NCBI RefSeq assembly: GCF_016587375.1
Contig: NZ_BNJG01000003.1
Location: forward strand, 806,001 to 870,000
DNA: 64,000 bases
Reading direction: 5' to 3'
Source: Ktedonobacter robiniae
GTDB taxonomy: Bacteria; Chloroflexota; Ktedonobacteria; Ktedonobacterales; Ktedonobacteraceae
Under the pieces are notes generated by a model. The model ran no database searches. It had not been told where the DNA came from and worked only from the letters and a program-made list of their open reading frames with translations. The translations under genes and the position numbers were made by a program. Below are positions 27,357-36,122 of the stretch, piece after piece (within the stretch, counting starts at the first letter, position 1; every line of letters starts with the position of its first letter).

Positions 27357-27364
27357 AGTGTGGT

Positions 27365-27425
27365 CCGCCACTGCTAAAGCACGCTACATATAGTATGCAT
27401 ATGTAGCGTGCTTTAGCAGTGGCGG
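27365..27425. terminator. 27-bp stem palindrome between convergent genes
   Basis: Perfect 27-nt arms with a 7-nt loop separate ykgJ-like (+) from the GT9 gene (-). The arm contains GCTAAAGCACGC, which is shared as a half-site with 24606 and 63685. Confidence 0.75.
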
Positions 27426-27431
27426 GCAGAA

Positions 27432-28511
27432 TTAGCAAGCCTGCTCTAGTAGTTCGTGGATCGCGGAGAGGACCTCCTCCAGGGTGACAGTGTTGACGAA
27501 GGATTCCTGGTGCTCACACTCCTCAAGCGTGCAATCCTTGCCACAGACGGGACAGTGCATCTGGAATGAGGTACAGGTACGGTGCCCGGTGCTGGTGATG
27601 GGGCCAGCGTTCACCAGGTTCATACACCAGTAGATACCCACCGTTGAGGCCCCGACTGCCCGGGCGAGGTGCACAGGACCCGAGTCGTTGGAGACCACCA
27701 GGCGGCAGCGCGAGAAGAGGGCTGCCAGCCCTCCCAGGGAGAGCCGCTCGTACAGGTTCAGCGCTTCTGTATGCATAGACGCCAATACGCTCTCAACAGT
27801 CGCCTTCTCACTGCCAGTCCCAATGACCACGACCTGCATTCCCAGCGCAGCGAGATGATCTCCCACCTTGGCAAAACACTCAGCCGCCCAGCGCCTGCGG
27901 GGGTCGCCCGCTCCCGGATGGAGAATCACCAGCGGCTTCTTCTGCTCTGGTACGGCGCGCTCGGCCTCTTGCAAATCTTCAGACACCACATACACACGCG
28001 GCTCAAGCTGCGTCGTGGTCGCCCCTACCAGTGAGACCACCTCTAGATACCGCAGGATTTCATGCTGGAAGTAGACATAGGGGACCCAGCGATCCAGCGC
28101 CACAGCATCAGTAGTCTTCAAGCCCAGCGTCGTACGCGCCCCCAGGCTATGCGTAAAGGGATTTGAGTAGCGCCCACCACCATGCAACTGGATCGCCAGG
28201 TCAAAGTGCTCATCTCGCATGGCCTGGAAGAAACGCTCCAACTCCTCCTGGTCATTCTGAAACGTCTCCTTCTCGCCGACGCCCGCGCAGGGAGGCACCA
28301 CAACCACGCGATCCACAGGACCCGGCCTATCGCGCCAGAACGCCTGGTGCCATTTCTTTGCCAGGAGCACAATCTCCGCCTCGGGATAACTAGAGCGCAG
28401 AGCCTCCAGGGCAGGCAGGATAAAGATAAAATCGCCAAGAGCGTTGGCCCTGAGCACCGCTATCTTCTGTATCCCTGTAAGCCTACTCTTCGGCTGCTGG
28501 TACATGTACAC
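27432..28511 (-). CDS. glycosyltransferase family 9 (heptosyltransferase-like)
   Basis: The 359-aa protein has the GT9 pattern: IAVLRANALGDFIFILPAL at the N-terminus, FDLAIQLHGGG, the donor-binding PLVILHPGAGDPRRRWAAE and SNDSGPVHLARAVGA. GT9 enzymes transfer heptose or similar sugars. Because Chloroflexota lack LPS, the acceptor is probably another surface glycan or a glycolipid. A cysteine-rich C-terminal patch (CPVCGKDCTLEEC) may bind metal and is seen in some family members. Single gene between palindromes. Confidence 0.85.
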   Translation of the reverse strand: MYMYQQPKSRLTGIQKIAVLRANALGDFIFILPALEALRSSYPEAEIVLLAKKWHQAFWRDRPGPVDRVVVVPPCAGVGEKETFQNDQEELERFFQAMRDEHFDLAIQLHGGGRYSNPFTHSLGARTTLGLKTTDAVALDRWVPYVYFQHEILRYLEVVSLVGATTTQLEPRVYVVSEDLQEAERAVPEQKKPLVILHPGAGDPRRRWAAECFAKVGDHLAALGMQVVVIGTGSEKATVESVLASMHTEALNLYERLSLGGLAALFSRCRLVVSNDSGPVHLARAVGASTVGIYWCMNLVNAGPITSTGHRTCTSFQMHCPVCGKDCTLEECEHQESFVNTVTLEEVLSAIHELLEQAC

Positions 28512-28745
28512 TTCTCCTCCACTCCTGATTCGAGGGCTGGCATTATTTCAAATTACTCCAACCAAATTACTTCAACCGAGGTCCATACTGCTTCTTTCAC
28601 GCTCAAGCTGGGCCACAGGTGTACACACACATACTCACTCTAAAGGAGGAGACACATTTCCCTACTTCGATGGATGTATAACCTCACCCTCTTAGGTATA
28701 CTAATTTGACCTAAACGTGTTCTGCTTAGCAGATGGAGCTGACCT

Positions 28746-29054
28746 ATGGAATACTTTGATCTTCATCCACGCGATGTTGAGAGCGCACACATTCAGCAGA
28801 AAATTGAAGACCTGACAGAACGTATCGACGCGATTGATGACGAGATTCTCTTCTACCAGGATCGCATGACGGCCTTCCAGAATACTAATGAGTTCTTTCG
28901 CGTCCTGCATCGCATTGATGGGCTGACCCGCGAGGAGAACCAGCTTTACAATGAACTCAACTATGAGAAGCAGAGGTTTTATGAGCGCCGCGCGACATCT
29001 GAACTCTCGCCCTACCAATCACCCCCTACCGATCGTTCTTTGACTGATAGGTAG
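28746..29054 (+). CDS. small coiled-coil protein
   Basis: The 102-aa protein is mostly one charged helix with heptad-like spacing (IQQKIEDLTERIDAIDDEI, about residues 16-34; REENQLYNELNYEKQRFYER, about 62-81). No catalytic motif or membrane segment. The start has GGAG 8 nt upstream, and codon use fits the neighbours, so it is likely real. Function unknown. It precedes another small ORF (29198) in the same direction. Confidence 0.55.
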   Translation: MEYFDLHPRDVESAHIQQKIEDLTERIDAIDDEILFYQDRMTAFQNTNEFFRVLHRIDGLTREENQLYNELNYEKQRFYERRATSELSPYQSPPTDRSLTDR

Positions 29055-29197
29055 CTTCCTCTCGCCTGACGGGGGAGACGAACAGCGCTCCCCTGCTTCT
29101 CTATGCCATCATTCCCCAAAAATACGCCTTGCCTGGTAAAAAGTGCCGTCCTCAAACGTGATAGAGACTGAAACTTTGCGTGCGAGGACAAATAGCT

Positions 29198-29632
29198 ATG
29201 TACTTTGCTACCTGGTTGGAACAGTATCAATTCGAGAAGTTCGTTCTTGATGTCGCGATTGCTACGCTTACATATGGGGGCGTGACCTCTCAACTCTCCA
29301 GCTACCAGTTCTTAGACCCTATCGATGCCTGGGGTCTGCCAAAATATCCGGATAAGACGCTCATCCTCAATCCCGAGGCCAATATCGCCGAGGGCTTACA
29401 TAACTTTATTCAAACGAATGAGAGCTATCTACGTGAGCCTGATACCTGGTTAGGAACCTGGATCAATCCAGATACACTCTGCTGCTATCTGGATGTGACC
29501 CTGATCTGTCCTCGCCTGGAGGAGGCACGGCGCGAGGCCATCCAGCGCAGCCAGACAGGGAAGCGACCCGTCCTGGCGCTCTATAATTTCAAGCACAATA
29601 AGACACTCTATCTCAACCAGCCAACAATGTAA
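29198..29632 (+). CDS. hypothetical protein (144 aa)
   Basis: ATG 29198 is preferred over GTG 29180 because GAGGAC lies 9 nt before it. The soluble product begins MYFATWLEQYQFEKF and has an aromatic-rich middle (WLGTWINPDTLCCYLDVTL). I do not recognise a family. It ends one base before the palindromic terminator at 29634, and it may form a unit with the coiled-coil gene 143 nt upstream. Confidence 0.55.
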   Translation: MYFATWLEQYQFEKFVLDVAIATLTYGGVTSQLSSYQFLDPIDAWGLPKYPDKTLILNPEANIAEGLHNFIQTNESYLREPDTWLGTWINPDTLCCYLDVTLICPRLEEARREAIQRSQTGKRPVLALYNFKHNKTLYLNQPTM

Positions 29633-29633
29633 C

Positions 29634-29683
29634 AGTAGCCGCGTACGCCAGTAGCAGGCCCGCTACTGGCGTACGCGGCTACT
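29634..29683. terminator. full palindrome of the 22-nt repeat family
   Basis: Perfect 22-nt arms (AGTAGCCGCGTACGCCAGTA...) around a 6-nt loop lie between convergent genes ending at 29632 (+) and 29733 (-). Same arm family as 33355 and 44868. Confidence 0.75.
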
Positions 29684-29732
29684 AGGGCCGTGCCCTGGCA
29701 TACGCAACTATTGGTGGAATACCTTGCTTTGG

Positions 29733-30686
29733 CTAGCGGTGGGCTAGCATGAATTTTTCGAGATCGTGCAGTTCGCTATCGCTCAGGCGATACTCTGCCG
29801 CGGCGACCATGTCCTCGATCTGGGCAGGGCGGCGCGAGCCGACGATGGCGGCTGTGACCGCTGGGTTGCGCAGCGTCCAGGCCACGGCGACCACGCCCGC
29901 GGTGACATTATGCGCCTGGCCAATCTCCTGTAACATGTGCGCCAGCTCCAGGTTGCGCGAGAGAGCAGGCTCCTTAAAGTTGTCGGCATTCTTGCGCCAG
30001 TCATCGTCAGGCATCTGCTCGATGCGCTCCTTTGTCATGCGGCCAGTTAGAAGGCCCGAGGCCATGGGCGAGTAGACAATCACGCCAATATCGTTCTTCT
30101 CACAATAGGGGAGAATTTCCTTCTCTACATCGGGACTAAGCAATGAATAGGGCGGCTGCAATGTCTCCACAGGGGCAATACGCTCGGCACGCCGCATCTG
30201 CTCGACATTGAAGTTTGAGACGCCGATATGGCGTACCTTGCCCTCGCGTTTCAGCTCGGCCAGCGCGCTCCATCCCTCCTCGATATCGGGGTCCGGATTT
30301 GGCCAGTGAATCTGGTAGAGGTCGATATAATCAATGCCCAGGCGTTTGAGGCTGGCCTCGGCCTCGCGCTTGATGGAATCTGCCTTCAGGCTATTATCTA
30401 TCTGACGCTTCCCATCCCAGACCAGGGAACACTTGGTGAAGATAAGGGGCCTCTCACGACCTTTGATGGCCTCTCCAACGACTTCTTCCGAATGACCCAG
30501 ACCATACACAGCAGCGGTATCGATCCAGTTAATGCCCAGATCCAGGCCGCGCTTAATGGTGGCGATAGACTCCTGGTCATCCTGAGAACCCCAGCCGGCA
30601 TCCCAACCGCCTCCACCCATGGCCCACGCTCCAATACCAAGCGGAGTGATCTGCATATCGGTTTTGCCAAAGCGGCGAGTTTGCAT
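29733..30686 (-). CDS. aldo/keto reductase
   Basis: The 317-aa TIM-barrel oxidoreductase uses NADPH to reduce aldehydes or ketones. The catalytic tetrad is visible: Asp and Tyr in WIDTAAVYGLGHSEE, Lys in LIFTKCSLVWD, and His in LYQIHWPNP. GVSNFNVEQM and the C-terminal cofactor segment (IVGSRRPAQIEDM) agree with the YajO/Tas-like AKR group. Substrate unknown. A palindromic repeat (30710) lies just upstream of the start. Confidence 0.9.
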   Translation of the reverse strand: MQTRRFGKTDMQITPLGIGAWAMGGGGWDAGWGSQDDQESIATIKRGLDLGINWIDTAAVYGLGHSEEVVGEAIKGRERPLIFTKCSLVWDGKRQIDNSLKADSIKREAEASLKRLGIDYIDLYQIHWPNPDPDIEEGWSALAELKREGKVRHIGVSNFNVEQMRRAERIAPVETLQPPYSLLSPDVEKEILPYCEKNDIGVIVYSPMASGLLTGRMTKERIEQMPDDDWRKNADNFKEPALSRNLELAHMLQEIGQAHNVTAGVVAVAWTLRNPAVTAAIVGSRRPAQIEDMVAAAEYRLSDSELHDLEKFMLAHR

Positions 30687-30709
30687 ATCGTTTTCCCCTT
30701 ACTACCTTT

Positions 30710-30766
30710 CGAAAACCTGAGCGCGGAGCGCTAGTCACGGTAGTGACGTTGGTTTTCGCATAAGAA
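30710..30766. repeat. nested-stem intergenic repeat, copy 1
   Basis: Outer stem CGAAAACC/GGTTTTCG encloses GCTAGTCAC-GGTA-GTGACGTT. A second copy with the same design and about 80% identity is at 55874. Both sit in front of a gene start (here the aldo/keto reductase on the minus strand), so a 5' untranslated regulatory role or a REP-like mobile palindrome are both possible. Confidence 0.6.
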
Positions 30767-30878
30767 GGACACTACTACATAAACAACAGGTAGGCACACG
30801 ACCGGTTTACAGACATTATACGTAGTGCATCCGCACAACGGATACATAGGGGAGAGAGAGTCCAAGCAAACTTGAGCC

Positions 30879-31643
30879 CTACAATTCGATTTCCGCACCC
30901 GCCTGGAAGACGCGAGGGTCCACATCAGCGGTGAAAAGCGTCACACTCTGCTGACCCATGATGCGCCAGGTAGCAGGCCTATCACCTCGTGGCTCATAGG
31001 TGCGCACCAGGGCAGTATTCTCATCGATACCTACAAGTACACACCCTTCGGGCGCACTCGCGATAATCCTCTTCTGCAACTCTTCGCCCATCCAGTGGAG
31101 CATGCGATCAAAATGTGGGAAGACCACAATATGCGGCACAAGCCCAAGCGCCCTGCTCCAGCGCGGCTCCTGGCCAGCGCGAATATCGCGAATAGCCAGG
31201 GTAAAGCCACCCATGGCCATAGCGCCCGCGCTACAGCCTGCCAGTGACATGCCTCCTCGATACGCGGCCTCAATGCGCCTCCAGGCTTCTGAATCACGCA
31301 TCGACTCAATTACATGCTGCGGATCGCCACCCGAGAAATAGGTTAGATTGCTCCCCTCAAGCAGCGCAACCTGTTCAGGATCATTCGCGCTCTGATGATC
31401 AAGAATGCGCGTCGCCCGCACCTCTTTGACGCCCAGGCGCCGAAAGTGCGAGCTACCCAGGCCGTTCCAATAGTTGGGACCATTGGCCTCCAGGCCGCTG
31501 GCCGTAGGCAAGAGCGCAACCCGGCTCTCTTTCACAGCTCCGCTCCGCGCCTCTAATAAGTAGGTATCCACCTCATTCATCACATCCAGGTACTCGCCTG
31601 ATCCCAGCAGGGCCAATATCCCCGCCTCTGTAAACTGCTCCAT
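30879..31643 (-). CDS. S51-family peptidase (cyanophycinase-like)
   Basis: The 254-aa protein has the canonical S51 features: LLGSGEYLD near the N-terminus, LTYFSGGDPQHVIESM, and the nucleophile motif GCSAGAMAMGG (Ser about 137), followed by FPHFDRM and GIDENTALV. Family members include aspartyl dipeptidase PepE and cyanophycinase. No cyanophycin synthetase is in the window. Unlike the paralogue at 25695 it has an intact nucleophile and no added C-terminal domain. Confidence 0.85.
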   Translation of the reverse strand: MEQFTEAGILALLGSGEYLDVMNEVDTYLLEARSGAVKESRVALLPTASGLEANGPNYWNGLGSSHFRRLGVKEVRATRILDHQSANDPEQVALLEGSNLTYFSGGDPQHVIESMRDSEAWRRIEAAYRGGMSLAGCSAGAMAMGGFTLAIRDIRAGQEPRWSRALGLVPHIVVFPHFDRMLHWMGEELQKRIIASAPEGCVLVGIDENTALVRTYEPRGDRPATWRIMGQQSVTLFTADVDPRVFQAGAEIEL

Positions 31644-31759
31644 ATATCACTCCCCAGGAAAACATGATTTTGCCATTCAATCGTGTGAGCAAAGCTAGCC
31701 GCTATGAAGCGGCGCTCACTATTGCTTTTTAATGATGCCTATTGCCTCAAGCATAGTCT

Positions 31760-32026
31760 CTATCATACACTGAAATAAATCAATATGGGGGCAGAGTATA
31801 TGATGAACCACAACCGCAAAACGAGGCAAAGGCTCTTCTACTTCTCAGCCCAACCGACATCGCCGACATCACCACAAGCACCGTAACGCTCGAACAGTAC
31901 CTTGCCAGAGGAGGTAAGGCCATATTCCGCGACGAGCTTCCCCATCATCTCCCCCTGCAACCCTTCCTCCAGCTCCACTGGCTACACAAATTCCTTCAAA
32001 TGCATCCTGAAATTGCCAATGAGTAA
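31760..32026 (+). pseudogene. unrecognised C-terminal gene fragment
   Basis: One frame is open from an in-frame stop near 31756 to TAA 32024-32026 with no ATG. Its last 60 residues look like real protein (TLEQYLARGGKAIFRDELPH, then PLQPFLQLHWLHKFLQMHPE). Composition and the absence of a start suggest the 3' end of a lost gene. I do not recognise the family. Confidence 0.35.
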
Positions 32027-32271
32027 GCAAGATCAAACAGGTGAAAATACATTGGTTGCACATACGCCCATTTAGCTGGTCTTATTCTGTATCAAAAACA
32101 GCCGTGAACACAATGGCCATTTTCCTAGAGAAGGAGCAATTGGCAAATAAAATTCTTAATATGAAACTAGAAAATCGGTTTTCTCCGTAACGGTACCAGG
32201 TCTATATGCGTAGAATATTTTTAGAGAGTCTGAGAGCTGTGCAAGATCTTTTTCACAGAAAGGGACGCGCA

Positions 32272-33342
32272 ATGAAGATGTATCTCGCTATGCAGAGAGA
32301 GCTGGTCGTCGTTGAGCAGGCTGGTGAAGGCTGGCAAGCCCACTCGTTTCTTGAGGGCTTGCAGCCAACCTGCCTGGCGGTCGATCCTTTTAGGCCGGAG
32401 ATCGTGTATTGTGGCACCTTTGGGCGAGGACTCTGGCGAAGTGAAGATGCGGGGCGCTCCTGGCAACCTGTTGGTGATGCCGGAGCTGCTATGGAGCCAT
32501 ATAATGACGATGGTATCGCCCAGCCCCATATCACTTCGCTCGCGGTCAGCTCGACCGAGCAGAACCAGGGCTATGGCGTGGTGTACGCCGGCACTGAGCC
32601 AAGCACTATCTATCGCTCTGATGATGGTGGGCAACGCTGGCGCGAGCTAAAGGCCCTACGCGAACTGCCTTCCGCGCCCTCCTGGCGCTTCCCGCCTCGC
32701 CCCTACACCAGCCATGTGCGCTGGATTACGCCCGATCCCAGGGTGCCGGGACGCCTCTTCGCGGCCATCGAGGCGGGCGCGCTTGTGCGCAGCCTGGATG
32801 GTGGCGAGACCTGGGAGGATCGCGTCTCCGATGCCCCTATTGATACCCATACCCTGGTGATGCATCCCCAGGCACCCGACCGCCTGTACTCGGCCGCGGG
32901 TGATGGTTTCTCCTCATCAGGACGAGGCTACAGCGAGAGCTATGATGGCGGGCAACGCTGGCAGCGACCCGACGAGGGCCTGGAACAGCACTACCTCTGG
33001 GGCCTGGCTGTTGATCCCGCCAATCCAGATACCATTGTAGTCTCCGCCTCGCCAGGACCCTATGCCGCCCATCACCAGCGCGAAGAGGCCCAGTCCGCCA
33101 TCTACCTGAAGCAAGCAGGCCAGCCCTGGCGACGCATCTCGGATGGACTCCCCGATATAGAAGGAACGGTCGTGCCCGTCCTGGCAAGTCACGAGACCGA
33201 ACCCGGCGTCTTTTACGCGCTCTGCAACCGTGGCCTCTACCGTTCAGTCGACGCAGGCCAACACTGGAAGGCACTTCCCATTCCCTGGAAAGAGGAGTAC
33301 CTCACCCAACACCACCAGGCCCTCGCCCTCGGCCCAACCTAA
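32272..33342 (+). CDS. BNR/sialidase-type repeat beta-propeller protein
   Basis: The 356-aa protein contains several Asp-box (BNR) repeats: SEDAGRSWQP, SDDGGQRWREL, SLDGGETWEDR, SYDGGQRWQRP and SVDAGQHWKALP, spaced as in Vps10/sialidase/Ycf48-like beta-propellers. No signal peptide is present, so it is probably cytosolic. Asp boxes are structural and do not show sialidase activity by themselves; the catalytic Arg triad is not evident. The frame is open to 32206, but ATG 32272 has AGGGA 7 nt upstream and is where the conserved part starts. Confidence 0.8.
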   Translation: MKMYLAMQRELVVVEQAGEGWQAHSFLEGLQPTCLAVDPFRPEIVYCGTFGRGLWRSEDAGRSWQPVGDAGAAMEPYNDDGIAQPHITSLAVSSTEQNQGYGVVYAGTEPSTIYRSDDGGQRWRELKALRELPSAPSWRFPPRPYTSHVRWITPDPRVPGRLFAAIEAGALVRSLDGGETWEDRVSDAPIDTHTLVMHPQAPDRLYSAAGDGFSSSGRGYSESYDGGQRWQRPDEGLEQHYLWGLAVDPANPDTIVVSASPGPYAAHHQREEAQSAIYLKQAGQPWRRISDGLPDIEGTVVPVLASHETEPGVFYALCNRGLYRSVDAGQHWKALPIPWKEEYLTQHHQALALGPT

Positions 33343-33354
33343 ACAACAGCCAGT

Positions 33355-33404
33355 AGTAGCCATGTACGCCAGTAGCAGACCCGCTACTGGCGTACATGGC
33401 TACT
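33355..33404. terminator. full palindrome of the 22-nt repeat family
   Basis: Perfect 22-nt arms with a 6-nt loop (AGACCC) lie between the BNR gene (+) and the permease relic (-). The arms carry compensating changes compared with 29634 (ATGTAC in place of GCGTAC on both sides), which shows selection or gene conversion for the stem. Confidence 0.75.
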
Positions 33405-33411
33405 GGACGTG

Positions 33412-33610
33412 CTACTTTGCTGAATCGGTAACTTCGGCGATGATCTCCTGGTCATCGGTTTCCTGGCGGCCAGCGTTGAACTGACCTACAAAGTAGAGCA
33501 ACACACCCACGATCAGGGAGAGCAGGCCAATGCCTCCAATCCAGAGCGACCACTGCGTGCTGGTGACCAGTGATATCCAGGAACCTGTGAATGTGGCATA
33601 TACCAAGCGT
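33412..33610 (-). pseudogene. duplicated 3' end of an APC permease
   Basis: The last about 65 residues (ATFTGSWISLVTSTQWSLWI, GGIGLLSLIVGVLLYFVGQF, DDQEIIAEVT) are nearly identical to the C-terminus of the complete permease at 44921, and the nucleotide match continues through the adjacent palindrome. Upstream of about 33610 the similarity stops. It is a relic of a second permease copy that lost its 5' part, not a functional gene. Confidence 0.85.
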
Positions 33611-33711
33611 GAGCATTTTTGCTTAGTGAACAGTTGATGAAGATTTCGCTCAACCAACCGCTAGCTCGCATTCGGTGAGCGTTTCAGACCGCCGTGGACC
33701 GCCATACCTGC

Positions 33712-34617
33712 CTAGCGTCCCGCCTCAAAGCACCGGTTCCACTCCTCAAAATGCTGCGCGATCTGCGTCGCGGCGGCGTCCAGAGAGAGGCGTTTTGCCT
33801 CAAAGTCAGCAACGGCATTCCAGAAGCTGGTACGACCAACGGCAAAACCAATAAAACCTGGCACGCTTGCAGCCGTCTGGAGCCAGTGAATAACGCGCTC
33901 CTGGCTTGCTCCACGCCCAAGCACAATGAGACCAACATTCTGGCCACCATTGCGGTGTGCGGCTTCGACGATGTTCTCGCAATCAGCGCGTTGATTCAAC
34001 CCTTCAATTTTCCAGACATCTGGTTCCACCCCAGCCTGCCGCAATTCTTCGATGGCCCGTACCATTAAGCGAGGCCGAAGCTGGCTGTCATAGGCATCTT
34101 TATTCTGATCGACGAGTTCAAGTTGGTGGAACTCAGCTGGGACAAGGAGTTCAAACAGGAATAGATGTTGTGATTGGTGCAAGTAGTCCGAGAGACGTTT
34201 CAGACGTTGAGTTTGACGCTGATTCAGCATGCGGTCGCCCTCGGGATTATAGCGAACCAACGCCTTGGCGAATGTTGGCTGCATGGCCTCAATATGGTGC
34301 GCGAAGTCGTCGCCATAGACAAAATCAAACTCGTCTTGCCCACTTTTTTCCACGGGGACTGCCGTGATGGTACCCTGTTGCACCGCCTCGCGGAGAATGC
34401 CAACGCCATATTGTTCATCAACGAGGATACCCGCCTCCTCTTTGGGGATACGGGCCTTTTTAAACCCCTCGTAGATGACTCGCTTACTCTCAGCTACCTT
34501 CAACGCTTGCTCGACATTGAGCGGTTCCTTCCAGCCAAACAAACCACTGATATAAGAAGCGCGATGATCAAATGGTAAAATGGCAAGCTTTTTGGTATAT
34601 CCTGTCATCCTCATCAT
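33712..34617 (-). CDS. DUF2090-family aldolase (5-dehydro-2-deoxyphosphogluconate aldolase-like)
   Basis: The roughly 300-aa protein matches the DUF2090 domain that forms the C-terminal part of bifunctional IolC in myo-inositol catabolism, where it cleaves 2-deoxy-5-keto-gluconate 6-phosphate. Visible blocks are LAILPFDHRASYISGLFGW, KRVIYEGFKKA, GILVDEQYG, WKIEGLN and the C-terminal GFAVGRTSFWNAV. No PfkB kinase domain is fused and no other iol gene is adjacent, so the substrate may differ. ATG 34617 is preferred (GGGAG just upstream) over ATG 34635. Confidence 0.8.
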   Translation of the reverse strand: MMRMTGYTKKLAILPFDHRASYISGLFGWKEPLNVEQALKVAESKRVIYEGFKKARIPKEEAGILVDEQYGVGILREAVQQGTITAVPVEKSGQDEFDFVYGDDFAHHIEAMQPTFAKALVRYNPEGDRMLNQRQTQRLKRLSDYLHQSQHLFLFELLVPAEFHQLELVDQNKDAYDSQLRPRLMVRAIEELRQAGVEPDVWKIEGLNQRADCENIVEAAHRNGGQNVGLIVLGRGASQERVIHWLQTAASVPGFIGFAVGRTSFWNAVADFEAKRLSLDAAATQIAQHFEEWNRCFEAGR

Positions 34618-34733
34618 GTGCTCCCTTCTTCTCACCTGTGTCTTCTAGAGATAAAGGTAAAGATGTGTTCGGTTGATAGCTCTCTGAGTGCCGAAACGTT
34701 TCCTGTGATGAAAAAGTTTCTCTTGTCTGGTGG

Positions 34734-35579
34734 TCAATTCCTCTCTCTCAGCGCGATCAATTTTCCATCCTGATCGGTATTCAATTGCGGAGCTTTGACA
34801 TTTTTAAAGATACACCGATAGCGCGGGGCGTGGAACAGCTTGGCTGTCAACACATCGTGTATGCCCACCAGGCTCAGCGATCGAAAGAGTCCGACGGCAA
34901 GCAGTGCCCCGATGGGAGAAGCAAGGATATACACCCATTGGTCGCGCCAGAACCAGGAGACCAGCGCTGGGCCAAAGCTGCGAGCGGGATTCAGGCTGGA
35001 GCCAGAGATGGGCGCAACCTGCCAGTAGATGAACGCCATCAGGAGCCAGGTCATCAAAGGGGTCCAATGCATCAGGCGATGGCTACTGACGAAGAGAAAA
35101 ATCGCCAGAATCAGCAGGCAAGTGAGTCCCATCTCGATCAGAAAAACGCTCCAGATGGGATACCCCGCCCCTGGAGCGGTGACGCCATTGTGGACACTTG
35201 CCGCACGCTCCCTCCAGATCAGCACGGCCAATCCCGCGCCGAGCACCGCACCGAGAAATTGGCTCGCCAGATAGCTGACAAGATCGTGCTGGTGCATCTT
35301 GCCTTGCAGCCAGAATGCCAGCGAGACAGCGGGGTTGAGATGGGCACCGCTCAGCTTGCCAAGAGGTGAGATTGCCACAAGCGGTCCGCTTCCCGCGAGC
35401 AGCAGTCCCGTAATCAGCCGACGCACGCCGCTATTGGGAAGCACGACTGCCAGTGGTGAATCTGTACCCAAATTGAAGGTGACTGCGCTTAACGCGATGA
35501 AGACGAGAAACGCGGTTCCCAGCAATTCTGAGCCGTATTCGGGCCAGTGGAGCCGTTGCCACCAGGAATGCCTCTGCAT
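34734..35579 (-). CDS. aquaporin / MIP-family channel
   Basis: The 281-aa channel has six membrane segments and both NPA boxes, GAHLNPAVS in the first half and SSLNPARS in the second. The residue after the second NPA is Arg, as usual for the selectivity filter. The absence of the Asp found after the second NPA in glycerol facilitators favours a water-type channel. ATG 35579 is used because GGGAGA precedes it at 7 nt; the open frame goes to 35633. It has a hydrophilic C-terminal tail of about 35 residues. Confidence 0.9.
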   Translation of the reverse strand: MQRHSWWQRLHWPEYGSELLGTAFLVFIALSAVTFNLGTDSPLAVVLPNSGVRRLITGLLLAGSGPLVAISPLGKLSGAHLNPAVSLAFWLQGKMHQHDLVSYLASQFLGAVLGAGLAVLIWRERAASVHNGVTAPGAGYPIWSVFLIEMGLTCLLILAIFLFVSSHRLMHWTPLMTWLLMAFIYWQVAPISGSSLNPARSFGPALVSWFWRDQWVYILASPIGALLAVGLFRSLSLVGIHDVLTAKLFHAPRYRCIFKNVKAPQLNTDQDGKLIALRERN

Positions 35580-36122
35580 GCATATCTCCCTTATTTCGTC
35601 CGCCTCGCTTACGCACGAGCAGACGCGGTGCACGATCTTTCCTGGTCGAGCATCGAGAACAGATATTATTGTGCTATTCTGCCAATGTTAGATGAGCAAA
35701 GACACTATCACACAGGACAGTATACGGGAATGTACACAACATTTTTTCAGGCGCTTGGCCATAAACACGTCTTTTGATTTTGCTAATGGTGCCATCCCTC
35801 GCATCTGAGCAGTGCTCCTTGCTAGCGGATGACCTCTGACTCCCGGAGTATACTGGAAGCGCGGAGAGGAAGTCATGGGTCGAAAGAGCTATTGGAAGGC
35901 GAGAAGTGGCCGCCGGGATCCGGCACGAAAGTTCTAGCGTGCAGCTCGACTTCCCTAGTCAATTGAAGCGAATGCACAGGAATGCAATCAAACAGGAGAG
36001 CCATGCACAGTGAGAGGGACAGAGAACTCTTTCATAGATAGTGGCACAGCATGCATGTTCCAAAGAGTTGATCTGCTCATCGCCAAAAGGCAAACAACAG
36101 GGAGCAGAAAGGAAGAACGAGT
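35580..36122. other. divergent intergenic region, no gene seen
   Basis: About 540 nt between the aquaporin (-) and the MalT-type regulator (+). It should contain both promoters. Short frames within it have no family resemblance. Confidence 0.5.
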
